A stretch of DNA of 64,000 bases from Streptomyces dengpaensis (lineage in GTDB: Bacteria > Actinomycetota > Actinomycetes > Streptomycetales > Streptomycetaceae). A model generated the notes under the pieces. It made no database searches. It was not told the origin of the DNA and saw only the letters and a list, made by a program, of their open reading frames with translations. Below are positions 24,148-32,686 of this stretch, one piece after another. The translations under genes were made by a program, and so were the position numbers. Numbering within the stretch: the first letter of the stretch is position 1; each line of letters starts with the position of its first letter. The stretch covers positions 1,178,001 through 1,242,000 of the forward strand of contig NZ_CP026652.1 of NCBI RefSeq assembly GCF_002946835.1, in the 5' to 3' direction.

Positions 24148-24759
24148 TCACCGTTCGGCGGTGGCCAGCGCGTGTTCGAGGACGACGAGGAGCGCGTCCC
24201 GTACGGAACCGCGTTCGCGCGCGTCGAACACGGTGACGGGCACGTGGTCGGCGACGTCGAGGGCCCACCGTACGTCGTCCAGATCGTGGTCGACCTGGCC
24301 GTCGAAGGCGTTGATGGCCACCGCGAAGGGGATCTCGCGGTGCTCGAAGTAGTCGACGGCCGCGTAGCAGTCGTCGAGCCTGCGGGTGTCGACGATGACG
24401 AGCCCGCCGAGCGCGCCCTCGACGAGGTCGTCCCACATGAACCCGAAGCGCTCCTGGCCGGGGGTCCCGAACAGGTAGAGCTTCAGGGTCGGATCGAGCG
24501 TCACGCAGCCGAAGTCCATGGCGACGGTCGTCGTCATCTTCTCCGGGGTGTGGCTGAGGTCGTCGACGCCCGCGGCAACCGAGGTGATGGACGCCTCGGT
24601 GGTCAGCGGCTCAATCTCGGATATGGCGCCCACCGTGGTGGTCTTGCCCACGCCGAAGCCGCCCGCGATCACCATCTTCACGGGCAGGGGCGGCCGGGGC
24701 CCCGCGGACTCAGCCCTCACGGATGGCGCCCCGGGAGTCGGGGATAGCTCGGAGACCAT
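24148..24759 (-). CDS. cvnD: Conservon GTPase CvnD
   Basis: Predicted 203-aa MglA/Ras-like GTPase at the end of a conservon. The P-loop is IAGGFGVGKTTTVGAIS, switch regions include TTTVAMDFG, G3 is LFGTPGQERFGFMWDD, and the NKxD-like site is AINAFDGQ. It would cycle between GTP and GDP at the membrane complex with CvnA-C. I chose ATG 24759 with an AAGGG box; it overlaps cvnC by 50 bases. An earlier in-frame start at 24786 is possible. Confidence 0.92.
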   Translation of the reverse strand: MVSELSPTPGAPSVRAESAGPRPPLPVKMVIAGGFGVGKTTTVGAISEIEPLTTEASITSVAAGVDDLSHTPEKMTTTVAMDFGCVTLDPTLKLYLFGTPGQERFGFMWDDLVEGALGGLVIVDTRRLDDCYAAVDYFEHREIPFAVAINAFDGQVDHDLDDVRWALDVADHVPVTVFDARERGSVRDALLVVLEHALATAER

Positions 24760-25141
24760 CGATAACCCTTCGCAAAACGGTGACATCGCGGTTGGAATGG
24801 GCCTGCGGTGCGTACAGGGCCAGTTGGCCGTCGGAGCGTAGATCGTCGGCGAGCACCCGGATCACGTTCAAGTGCATCCGCAGTTTCGCCGCAATCTCCG
24901 CCAAAGACTGCGGCTCTCGGCAGACCGTGATGATGTCGCGGTGCTGTTCGAACACGAAGGCGTCCAGGGCAGCCAGTCCCACGTCCGTCGCGACCACCTG
25001 TGTCTCGATCGGGATCGGCGGTACGAGACTGTCGCCCCCGGCGATCCGCCCCGCGGTCAGCAGGAACGGCCGGACGACCGAAGCAGGACGCTCCGCGTCC
25101 CACCCGGCGTCGTCGGTGGCTGATGGCTCGCCGGCCGTCAT
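24710..25141 (-). CDS. cvnC: Conservon DUF742 protein CvnC
   Basis: Predicted 143-aa DUF742 protein. It shows SVVRPFLLTAGRIAGGDS, a winged-helix-like core (EPQSLAEIAAKLRMHLNVIR) and the C-terminal VLRRVIDGLRAI. In conservons it links the histidine-kinase-like CvnA and roadblock protein CvnB to the GTPase. The ATG at 25141 has a GGGGGAGG box 5 bases upstream. A GTG 11 codons earlier extends the frame but lacks such a box. The 117-base spacer to cvnB carries a 15-bp tandem repeat. Confidence 0.9.
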   Translation of the reverse strand: MTAGEPSATDDAGWDAERPASVVRPFLLTAGRIAGGDSLVPPIPIETQVVATDVGLAALDAFVFEQHRDIITVCREPQSLAEIAAKLRMHLNVIRVLADDLRSDGQLALYAPQAHSNRDVTVLRRVIDGLRAIPDSRGAIREG

Positions 25142-25192
25142 CACGTCCTCCCCCTTCGCTTCGCGAGCCGTCACCGGTCATGTGACAGCCGT

Positions 25193-25252
25193 CGGACGTC
25201 AACAAGTGAGACGTCAACCGGCCGGACGTCAACTCGTCGGACGTCAACTGGT
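25193..25252. repeat. Four 15-bp tandem repeats between cvnB and cvnC
   Basis: Units 25193-25207, 25208-25222, 25223-25237 and 25238-25252 share the core (C/G)(G/A)GACGTCAAC with a variable 4-base tail. The palindrome GACGTC recurs every 15 bases. Confidence 0.9.
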
Positions 25253-25258
25253 CGCTCC

Positions 25259-25750
25259 TCAAACGGTGGGCGCGACGCCCACGGTGTTCTTCAGCTCCAT
25301 GACGAGCTGTGGGCTCAGGACCTCACCCGCCCGGTTGGCGAAGAGGGTCATCTCGTACGCGATGTTGCCGAGCTTCGCCTCCTTCGAGGCGACCACGCCG
25401 AGCACGGCGCCGGCGCCGAGCGCCGACACCAGGACGTGTCCTTCCTCCAGGTCGATGATGACCTTGTTCAGGCCGCCGAGACCGTAGTTGCCGGCGGCGC
25501 CCATGGCCAGGCTGGTGATGCCGGAGACGATCGCCGCGAGCCGTTCCGAGTCCGCCTGGCCGCGCAGTTGGGACACCGCGATGAGCAGTCCGTCGGAGGA
25601 GACTCCGATCACGTCGACGACCCCCGCCGTCTCGGTGGCGAATCGATTGAGCAGCCAATTGAAGTCGGCAGCGGCGGCCTTCACGTCCGTCACCGGTTCC
25701 ACGGTTCCTTCCACTGCTCCGGACTCAGGCTCGCCTGTCCACATGGTCAC
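25259..25750 (-). CDS. cvnB: Conservon roadblock/LC7 protein CvnB
   Basis: Predicted 163-aa roadblock/LC7 (MglB-like) protein. The domain spans FNWLLNRFATETAGVVDVIG, SSDGLLIAVSQL, ERLAAIVSGITSLAMGA and VIIDLEEGHVLVSALG. Such proteins dimerise and act on the partner GTPase. GTG 25750 overlaps the cvnA stop (GTGA); ATG 25744 two codons later is the alternative. Length is slightly above the usual 135-145 aa because of an N-terminal acidic extension. Confidence 0.92.
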   Translation of the reverse strand: MTMWTGEPESGAVEGTVEPVTDVKAAAADFNWLLNRFATETAGVVDVIGVSSDGLLIAVSQLRGQADSERLAAIVSGITSLAMGAAGNYGLGGLNKVIIDLEEGHVLVSALGAGAVLGVVASKEAKLGNIAYEMTLFANRAGEVLSPQLVMELKNTVGVAPTV

Positions 25751-28521
25751 TTGCTCATGCCTTCCGGGGGTGAGGGTCTGCTGGTAGGTCTGCTGTCGGG
25801 TGTGCTGGCTTCGGTCGGGGCGTCGGGCCTGCCGTCCGGTCGGCTCGCCGCAGTGGTCCGGCCGTCTGGTCGACTCGCCCCGGTGGTCCGGACCGCGGCG
25901 GACCGGCCCGCGGCGGTCCGGCCGTCGGCGGTCCGGCCGTCGGTGGACCGGCTGTCGGTGGACCGGCTGTCGGTGGACCGGCTGTCGGCCGCGCTCTCGC
26001 GCTGGGCGCGCAGGACGGCGGCCTCGAACTCGTCGATCTCGGATCGTGCCGCCTCCGCGTCCGCGGTCTGCCAGGCGGGCGGCCGCGGCTTCCTGACGGT
26101 TCGTGCGGGCATCCGGCTCGCCGCGGTGGTGGCCGACAGGGTCGCGCCGCGTACCCGGCGCCGCAGCGGAGCGGCATCGCTGGGCCTCGCCGGGGCCGCC
26201 GTACCGGAGCCGTGGTCGGAGCTGGTGCCCGAGCCGCGGTCGGAAGTTGTACGGGAGCCGCGGTCGGTACCGGTGCCGATGCCGATGCCGTCGGCGGGCC
26301 GGTACGCGCCGGGCCCGTTCGCCGGGTGGGCCATGGCGCGCTCGCCTCCGGTGTCGTCCGTGGGTTCCGGGTGGCGCGCGTGGCTGGGAGACTCCGCGTT
26401 GCGGGAGGGCGCCGGAACCCTCCGGGGCAGACCCGAGGGGCCGGGCGGTGACTCCACCGTCGCGGGGCGCGGCTCGCTCGCGCCGGAGTGGCGGGCCGGC
26501 GGCAGGATGTGCGGGGCCCGTGCCGCGGTATGCGCAGGGTCGGTGAGCAGGAGGTGGGTCGAGGGGACCACGACGGTGGCCGTGACGCCACCGCCCGGGG
26601 TGCGGGACAGGACGACTTCGATGCCCCAGCGCCGGGACAGTCCGCCGACCACGAACAGGCCCAGGACCTCCGTCGGCGCCAGGTCGAGCCGTTCACGCCG
26701 GATCAGCCGGGCGTTCTCCTCCACAAGGCGCTCGGGGCTCATCCCGAGCCCGTGGTCGATGATCTCGACGAGAACGCCGCCGGATCCGTGCCCGGGGCGC
26801 AGGACCACTTCGACGCCGCTGGTCGCCGGGGAGAACATCACCGCGTTCTCCAGCAGTTCGGCGAGCATCAGCGTCAGATCGCCGACGATGTCGGGGGCGA
26901 CGGTGACATCGCCCTCGGCATGCGGAGTGACCCGCTGGTAGCCCTCGATCTGACCGAGCGCGGCGCGGACGATGTTGCTGAGCCGCATCGGCTCGGCGCC
27001 CAGGCCCGTCTCGCTGATTCCGGCGAGCAGCATCAGGCTGTCGGCGTTGCGCTGGAGGCGTACGGCGATGTGGTCGATGCGGTAGAGCCGGTCCAGCACC
27101 TCCGGGTCGGTCTCGCCGCGCTCCACCGAGTCGATCAGAGCGAGTTGACGTGCCGTCAGATTGCTGATGCGACGGCCGACGTTGCCGAACATCTCGGCGA
27201 TGTTGCGGCGGCTGACGACCTGGCGCTCCAGCAGCGCGGTCGCGGTGACCTGAACCTGGTTGAAGGCTTCGGCGAGTTCACCGATCTCGTCGCGCACCGG
27301 CACGGGCACGGCTTCGAGGCGCGGTGGGCTCGCGTCGTCGGCGTCGTCGTCCGCGACCCGGGCCAGCTCGGTCTCGGCCGCGGTGGCCACGTGCTGGGCC
27401 GCCTCGGTGAGCGTCCGCACGGTCCGGACCACGGAGCGGCGCACCAGCACCGAGAACAGGAACCACGCCCCGAAGGCGAGCAGCGTGCCGGCGATCAGCC
27501 AGAACACCTGCCACCAGGCGTCGTTCGACGCGTCCTCGGTGTCGGCGGCGATCTCGCCGATCAGGTTCTGAGTGATCTTCAGCCGGTTCTCGGCCTGGCG
27601 CTCGTATGTGGGGTCGGCGCGCAGCGCGTCACCGAGGGCGACGCGCACCTGCCCCGCGTTCTCGGCGACCAGACCGCTCGGGTCGACCTGGAGCTCGGCC
27701 CAGTGCTGGGCGATGACGTTCTGGTACGGGCTGCGCTCGATCTCGGCGAGAACCGCGCCCTGTTCCTGGCTGGCGAACCGGGTGAACCGCTCGGCGTGGT
27801 AGCCGTACTGCTCGTAGTCGCCGACGGCACCGGTGAACTCGATGAGCGCGTTGGAGTCCCGGGTACGGGCGGCGAAGACGCTGGTCTCGAAGGACGCGTG
27901 AGCGGTGTCGGCGCGCAGCAGCGCGTCGAGCAGATTGCCCGCGGACGACGAGGACTCGGCGCCCAACTGGCCGAGTCCGAGGCCGTTGATGAGGCCCTCG
28001 ATCACCGATCCGTACGCGGGGTCGATGTTGTCGGCGGGAATCGGACCCAGTTCGACGGTCTTGCGGAGGCTGTCCAGGCCCTCCAGTTCCTGCAGCGCCG
28101 AGGCCTCGGCGTCGGGCAGCCGGTCCCCGTAGGCCGAACGGACGGCCTCGATCTGGCGGTTGACCTGCCCTTGCGCCTGGAGGTACGAGGAGGCGTCGGG
28201 CGCGTTGTCACGGTCAAGGGCAGCCTGGTGGCGCAGGGAGACGAGGAGCGCCTGCCGGTGCTCGGTCTGCACGCTGTCGATGAGCTTGGTCACGTGCGCG
28301 CTGTCCCGCACGAGTTGGGCGGTGTCGGCGGCGGACCTGGCCCGGTCGACCTGGCTGTAGACGACGTACGAGAGCATCACGGAGACGACCACGAGCGGGA
28401 CGATCACCAGGACGTTGAGTTTGCGGCGGAAAGGCAAACGGTCGAGGAGGGGTGGCCTTCGGCCTCTTGAGGGAGCCGTGGACGACTGCCCCTGGGCGGC
28501 CTTCTTTTCGTGCGCGGGCAC
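25747..28521 (-). CDS. cvnA: Conservon sensor histidine-kinase-like protein CvnA
   Basis: Predicted 924-aa membrane sensor. TM1 is near residues 35-55 (LNVLVIVPLVVVSVMLSYVV), an extracellular all-helical nitrate/nitrite-sensing-like domain follows, and TM2 is near 340 (WQVFWLIAGTLLAFGAWFLF). HAMP and HATPase regions come next (N-box LAELLENAVMFSP, G1 DHGLGMSPERL, then LGLFVVGGLSRRWGIEV). A long disordered C-tail carries STD/GRT repeats. The GTG start at 28521 is preceded by GAGGAGG. Cognate signal and target are not known. It heads the four-gene conservon. Confidence 0.92.
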   Translation of the reverse strand: MPAHEKKAAQGQSSTAPSRGRRPPLLDRLPFRRKLNVLVIVPLVVVSVMLSYVVYSQVDRARSAADTAQLVRDSAHVTKLIDSVQTEHRQALLVSLRHQAALDRDNAPDASSYLQAQGQVNRQIEAVRSAYGDRLPDAEASALQELEGLDSLRKTVELGPIPADNIDPAYGSVIEGLINGLGLGQLGAESSSSAGNLLDALLRADTAHASFETSVFAARTRDSNALIEFTGAVGDYEQYGYHAERFTRFASQEQGAVLAEIERSPYQNVIAQHWAELQVDPSGLVAENAGQVRVALGDALRADPTYERQAENRLKITQNLIGEIAADTEDASNDAWWQVFWLIAGTLLAFGAWFLFSVLVRRSVVRTVRTLTEAAQHVATAAETELARVADDDADDASPPRLEAVPVPVRDEIGELAEAFNQVQVTATALLERQVVSRRNIAEMFGNVGRRISNLTARQLALIDSVERGETDPEVLDRLYRIDHIAVRLQRNADSLMLLAGISETGLGAEPMRLSNIVRAALGQIEGYQRVTPHAEGDVTVAPDIVGDLTLMLAELLENAVMFSPATSGVEVVLRPGHGSGGVLVEIIDHGLGMSPERLVEENARLIRRERLDLAPTEVLGLFVVGGLSRRWGIEVVLSRTPGGGVTATVVVPSTHLLLTDPAHTAARAPHILPPARHSGASEPRPATVESPPGPSGLPRRVPAPSRNAESPSHARHPEPTDDTGGERAMAHPANGPGAYRPADGIGIGTGTDRGSRTTSDRGSGTSSDHGSGTAAPARPSDAAPLRRRVRGATLSATTAASRMPARTVRKPRPPAWQTADAEAARSEIDEFEAAVLRAQRESAADSRSTDSRSTDSRSTDGRTADGRTAAGRSAAVRTTGASRPDGRTTAASRPDGRPDAPTEASTPDSRPTSRPSPPEGMSK

Positions 28522-29007
28522 CGACCCTCCTCGACTTTGTTCCCCTGGAAGCCCTTGGCCCGGGCTGGGTGTTTCAGTGGTTCAGCGATCGCGACAGCGC
28601 GCTCGGCCCGACAAGTGGAACAGGGCCCTCGACGCGGCCCCACAGTAGCGGCTGTCCCAAGAGTGCGGCCATGATCAGCCAAAAAGTGACAGGTGGAAAC
28701 GCCGGATTCACCGTCGTATTGGTCGCGTTGTGCACACGGGGCGAAGCCACACGGTCCCCATCAGTCACCTGGAGGAGCCCGTACGGTCCTCATCAGCCAT
28801 ACGGATGGGCGCCGCATGGGGTCCGACTCAACACCGTACGGCGTCCGGCGGTGACAGGAATGACGTCGTACGGTCTCCGTCAGTGATCAGCAGTGATCTA
28901 TTCGTGTCTTGACGGTCCTTAAGACGCCTCGATTGGATCGTCTGGACCATGACCACCCGCGTCTTCCGCCCACGACCACCCCACTCATGCCAAGTCTGGA
29001 TGACCAC
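28522..29007. promoter_or_regulatory. Divergent cvnA/opuC-lipoprotein spacer with a thrice-repeated 14-bp motif
   Basis: This 486-base gap holds three direct copies of ACGGTCYYCRTCAG, at 28751-28764, 28783-28796 and 28870-28883. All have the same orientation and lie on the side of the lipoprotein gene. No gene was recognised. Their placement suggests an operator array, but this is inference. Confidence 0.5.
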
Positions 29008-29955
29008 GTGACGATCGCCCGAAGCACCAAAACGTCCGCAACGTACGCTGTTTCCCTGCTGGTTGTGGCCACGGCCGCACTGACGGGCTGCGGTTCCTCC
29101 GACGACTCCGGCAAGAACGACCCGTTGCAGGGGGACGCCGCCAAGGGCGGTACGGTCGTTGTCGGCTCCAACAACTTCCCCGAGAGCATCCTGCTTGCCG
29201 ACATCTACGGTGAGGCCCTCAAGTCCAAGGACATCAAGGTCAGTTACAAGCTGAACATCGGCAGCCGCGAGACGACATACGGCCTGATCAAGAACGGCAC
29301 GCTCACGGTCCTGCCCGAATACAACGGGGCCCTGCTCGCCTACCTCGACGCCAAGGCGGCCCCGAAGACGGTCGAGGAGACCAACAAGGCCATCACGGCC
29401 AAACTCGACGCGAAACTGGCCCTGTTGGAGCCGTCCGAGGCCCAGGACAAGGACGCGGTCGCCCTCAACGAGGCCACGGCCAAGAAGTACAACCTCACGG
29501 ACAAGTCGACGATCGCCGACCTCGCCGACGTCTCGAAGGACCTGGTCATCGGCGGCTCGCCCGAGTTCCAGACCCGTCACCAGGGGCTGAAGGGCCTCAA
29601 GTCCGTCTACGGCATCGAATTCAAGTCCTTCAAAGCGCTGGACGCCGGCGGCCCGCTGACGGCGGCGGCCCTCAAGGGCAACAACATCCAGGCCGCGGAC
29701 ATCTTCACGACGGACCCTGGAATCGCCAAGAACAAGTTCGTGGTCCTGCAGGACTCCAAGGATCTCTTCGGATTCCAGAACGTCACTCCGCTGACGTACA
29801 AGAGCGATCTGCCGTCGGCCGGGGTTTCCGTGCTCAATGACGTCTCGGCGAAGCTTGACACGAAGACCCTGATCGAGCTCAACAGCCAGGTGCAGGAAGG
29901 AAAGGATCCCCTGGATGTGGCGAAGGCGTGGCTGTCGTCGGCCGGCCTGAGCTGA
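29008..29955 (+). CDS. opuCC: Osmoprotectant ABC transporter substrate-binding lipoprotein
   Basis: Predicted 315-aa lipoprotein. After a short charged N-terminus comes a hydrophobic stretch (VSLLVVATAAL) and the lipobox LTGC. The mature part matches OpuCC/ProX-like betaine-binding proteins (VVVGSNNFPESILLADIYGE, GSRETTYGLIKNGTLTVLPE, YNGALLAYL). It captures solutes outside and delivers them to the permeases at 22.7-24.1 kb, from which it is separated by the whole conservon. GTG 29008 fits the signal peptide best; ATG 28987 would add seven residues. A hairpin ends the unit. Confidence 0.9.
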   Translation: MTIARSTKTSATYAVSLLVVATAALTGCGSSDDSGKNDPLQGDAAKGGTVVVGSNNFPESILLADIYGEALKSKDIKVSYKLNIGSRETTYGLIKNGTLTVLPEYNGALLAYLDAKAAPKTVEETNKAITAKLDAKLALLEPSEAQDKDAVALNEATAKKYNLTDKSTIADLADVSKDLVIGGSPEFQTRHQGLKGLKSVYGIEFKSFKALDAGGPLTAAALKGNNIQAADIFTTDPGIAKNKFVVLQDSKDLFGFQNVTPLTYKSDLPSAGVSVLNDVSAKLDTKTLIELNSQVQEGKDPLDVAKAWLSSAGLS

Positions 29956-30009
29956 ACTGAGCCGAGTTGAACTGAGCCGAGCTGGGCTGGGCCGGCCGGC
30001 GGTGTCTGA

Positions 30010-30037
30010 AGGCCGGGGCGGGAACCCGCTCCGGCCT
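30010..30037. terminator. Terminator after the binding lipoprotein
   Basis: AGGCCGGGGCGGG (30010-30022) pairs with CCCGCTCCGGCCT (30025-30037), with one G-T pair and a very short loop. It lies between convergent genes and may serve both. Confidence 0.65.
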
Positions 30038-30057
30038 GATGCCTTGGCGCCGAGGCG

Positions 30058-30927
30058 TCACGTCACAGGGCGGACGCCGGTCCCGTCCCTCCTCTGCTCA
30101 GGTCGGGCGGGAGCGATGATCGTGGCGGCGGTTCCTCTTGCGGTGGTTCCTAGCCCGGCGGCGGGGATGCCGGCGCCCAGCACCTGACACCGCGCGAGCC
30201 CATACCGCGCCCACAGCGCCGCCGTCCAGGCGCACAGCAGCGCATCGATGAGGTCCTCGCGGTGCTTGTACTCGGCCGAGGCCTCGGGCGAGGGTTCCTC
30301 GGCCAACCGACGCGACACCGGGTGGGAGGACAGCAGGAGCGGCGGATCGGCGGTGGCCAGCCCCGCGAGCCGCACGATCAGCTGGTCGCACTCGGCGGCC
30401 CGCACCGCACGCCACCGCGCCGTCGGCACGCGCGCGGGCCGCCGCTTGTACGTGGGCCTCTCCTGGTCGTAACCGAGCTCGGTCGCCCCGACGAGGGTCG
30501 TGTACGGATAGCACTCCGACATCACCAGACCACGCACCGGCGGTCCGGACGCGCCGTCGTCGTACACCCACCCCGCCGCGCGCAATCGCTCACGCAACAA
30601 CACTCCCGCGAGGCGCGGCGACCCCAGATTCGTACTGTTCGCGCTCACCTTCCACCGCCCGTACCGCCGCCCCACCTCCCGCTCGCACGCCCGCTGGCCG
30701 CTTGGGTTGTCGACGACGAGCGGCGCATCGACGAACACGAGGGAAGACCGGCCCGAGGCCACCCCACCAATCCAGGCAACCGTCTCGTCGATCCCCCGGG
30801 TCCAGCCACAGTCGATCACCGCACCGGACCCGTCGATGACGGCGACACCCGTCTCATTGGGCCTGGCCCGGGGGCCGCCGCCCTGCGCCCAGGCGAGGTC
30901 GACACCGATGAACCGCTCGATCTCCAT
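30058..30927 (-). CDS. DUF429 protein (predicted RNase H-like nuclease fold)
   Basis: Predicted 289-aa protein of the DUF429 family. Conserved acidic strand residues are visible in FIGVDLAWAQGG, LVFVDAPLVVDNPSGQRACE and YKHREDLIDALLCAWTAALW, along with SECYPYTTLVGATELGY. The fold resembles RNase H-like nucleases, but the biological substrate is unknown. The start ATG at 30927 is conserved in position relative to the VDLAW motif. It is convergent with the binding-lipoprotein gene. Confidence 0.88.
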   Translation of the reverse strand: MEIERFIGVDLAWAQGGGPRARPNETGVAVIDGSGAVIDCGWTRGIDETVAWIGGVASGRSSLVFVDAPLVVDNPSGQRACEREVGRRYGRWKVSANSTNLGSPRLAGVLLRERLRAAGWVYDDGASGPPVRGLVMSECYPYTTLVGATELGYDQERPTYKRRPARVPTARWRAVRAAECDQLIVRLAGLATADPPLLLSSHPVSRRLAEEPSPEASAEYKHREDLIDALLCAWTAALWARYGLARCQVLGAGIPAAGLGTTARGTAATIIAPARPEQRRDGTGVRPVT

Positions 30928-31101
30928 GGTTCGGTCCTACCAGAGGCGTGGGCGAGCGTGGGCGTGCCGCCGAAGATCGGGTCACGAATACGTATCGGAC
31001 ATTTAACACTTCAACCTTCACTTGAGGCGCACAACTTGGCTAGGTTGTCCTGGCAGTTGACCGCCGCCCCGGCAGGCGGAGTTCGGAAAGAGAGGCCGCT
31101 C

Positions 31102-32262
31102 ATGGCACAGGACGACGGGCCGAGCCCGGAAGAGGTCCAGCGGCGGATCAGCGCCTTCTACGATCACGCCAAGACCGTGAGCGGGACCTACAACGCGCCC
31201 CGGGCGACGACCACGGGGGCGGCGCGCAAGCGCGTCACCCCGGACGCCGGCAACGCGCGCGGTCGCGAGGACACCGACGCCGCCAACCTCGCCAGGCAGT
31301 GGTTCAACGCGACGCGCGCACAGCTGGGCCCGACCGTGCCGGCAGTGCTGCCGCCCGACCGAACGCCGAACCGCGCGACCGGGAAAGGCCCCGCGAAAGC
31401 ACGGGAGCTTCCCGAGGCCCCGACGCCCACAACGCGCCCCGGCAACGAACTCACGAGCGGTGACAGCGGATCGGCAATGGGACGCCCCGTCCCGGCATTG
31501 ACCGCCGGACCCACCGCAGCACCCATAGCCGCGCTACCCGCCGCACCGGAGCCTCGCAGGGCTCTCCCCGCCCCGCTCACCGAACAGCTGCCACAGTCCT
31601 CACCAAAGACGCGCAAGGAACTGAACCGCCAAAAGCTGGCCGGGGCCAGGGAGTTGCTGTCCAGGCACACCGCGGAGCGCAAGACGCCGGTCGCACCGAT
31701 GCAGGACACCTGGAACACCGCAGAGCCGCCACGCGTGAACCAAGCGCCAGAGGAGCGGCGGGAGTGGCAGGAATGGCCACCCCAACAATCGGCCGCCCTA
31801 GGCGCAGCCGTACCGATCGAAGCAGCCGTACCGATCGAAGCAGCCATACCGATCGCCGCAGCCCTACCGATCGGCGCGGACAGCACGTCGGACGCGGGCT
31901 ACGGCAGAAACACCGCGAACGTCCTCGCCTTCGCCCTAGCCCAGATCGGCAGACCGTGCGTCTGGGGCGCGGCCGGCCCGGACTCCTACGACTGCTCCAG
32001 CCTCACCCAGGCCGCCTGGAAAGCCGCCGGAGTCGCACTCCCCCGCACCACCCACGACCAGGCAACCTACGGCAGGCCCATCCCCCTCGCCGAACTCCGC
32101 CCCGGCGACCTGATCTTCTTCTTCGCCAACATCAGCCACGTCGCCCTCTACGTCGGCAACGGCACAATGATCCACGCCCCGGGCCCAGGAGCCCGCATCC
32201 GCGAGGAGTCAATCTTCTTCGCCGGAGAGGCAGCGATCCACAGTGCGGCGCGCCCTGCCTAG
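31102..32262 (+). CDS. NlpC/P60 (C40) family peptidase
   Basis: Predicted 386-aa protein with a C-terminal NlpC/P60 domain (about residues 270-386) of the peptidoglycan endopeptidase type. The catalytic Cys is in YDCSSLTQAAWKAAG, the His in ISHVALYVGN and the third polar residue in MIHAPGPGA. The N-terminal 260 residues are low-complexity Ala/Pro/Thr-rich, starting with a short helical segment (EEVQRRISAFYDHAKTVSG). No signal peptide is seen, so export is unclear. Just before the catalytic domain lies a 6-residue repeat (AAVPIE) from four 18-bp units. The ATG at 31102 has an AGAGG box. Confidence 0.87.
   Translation: MAQDDGPSPEEVQRRISAFYDHAKTVSGTYNAPRATTTGAARKRVTPDAGNARGREDTDAANLARQWFNATRAQLGPTVPAVLPPDRTPNRATGKGPAKARELPEAPTPTTRPGNELTSGDSGSAMGRPVPALTAGPTAAPIAALPAAPEPRRALPAPLTEQLPQSSPKTRKELNRQKLAGARELLSRHTAERKTPVAPMQDTWNTAEPPRVNQAPEERREWQEWPPQQSAALGAAVPIEAAVPIEAAIPIAAALPIGADSTSDAGYGRNTANVLAFALAQIGRPCVWGAAGPDSYDCSSLTQAAWKAAGVALPRTTHDQATYGRPIPLAELRPGDLIFFFANISHVALYVGNGTMIHAPGPGARIREESIFFAGEAAIHSAARPA
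31804..31875. repeat. Four in-frame 18-bp repeats in the NlpC/P60 gene
   Basis: Units 31804-31821, 31822-31839, 31840-31857 and 31858-31875 follow GCAGCCGTACCGATCGAA and encode (AAVPIE)-type hexapeptides as a linker before the catalytic domain. Confidence 0.9.
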
Positions 32263-32274
32263 GCCGGAGGCCGG

Positions 32275-32382
32275 CTACACGAACACCCAGTTGCGCTCCA
32301 CCCGAGCAAGCTGACCGGGCGGCCCCCAGCCACCCTGCGGGGCATTGTCGGGCTGAGGGTTGGGGTTCGGTGTAGTCGTCAT
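32275..32382 (-). CDS. Small ORF, 35 aa, unknown
   Basis: A short frame starts at ATG 32382 after a GGAGA box. It encodes a 35-residue peptide rich in Asn/Pro at the N-terminus (TTTPNPNPQPDN), then GGWGPPGQLARVERNWVFV at the end. It contains two Trp and is transcribed downstream of a methyltransferase gene. I do not recognise it. A leader-core peptide layout is possible, but no modification enzyme other than the broken methyltransferase is nearby. It is convergent with the NlpC/P60 gene, 12 bases away. The 304 bases 32383-32686 upstream hold no gene I recognise. Confidence 0.35.
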   Translation of the reverse strand: MTTTPNPNPQPDNAPQGGWGPPGQLARVERNWVFV

Positions 32383-32686
32383 GATGCGTCTCCATTCGCG
32401 GTGCGGGGTCGCTCGATCGAGTCGGCCCCGCGTCGGCGGGCAAGAAGTTGGTTGGATGACAGTTCCCGCGTCCGGGAGCATGCGGTGGCGGCGCTCCGCC
32501 CGCTTCTGGCGGGGGGATCGCTCCGCCCCGCTTCCGGCATGGGATCAGGGACGCAGTCCGCGGATCTTCTGCCCTGCCTCGGTCGCCGGGTAGAGCACGG
32601 CGTCGGCCGTCGACGGGTTGTGCAGTTGTGTGCAACACCTTCGCCTCGGCAGGCTATTCGGTCACCCGATGCGGTCATGTGTTCGG

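Noticed and set aside
24717..25262. 181-codon minus-strand frame spanning the cvnB-cvnC spacer
   Set aside because: It reads the 15-bp repeat as LTSDE-type units and then cvnC out of frame. The cvnC frame has the DUF742 motifs.
26488..28470. Plus-strand open frame of 660 codons over cvnA
   Set aside because: Antisense of the CvnA kinase-like gene.
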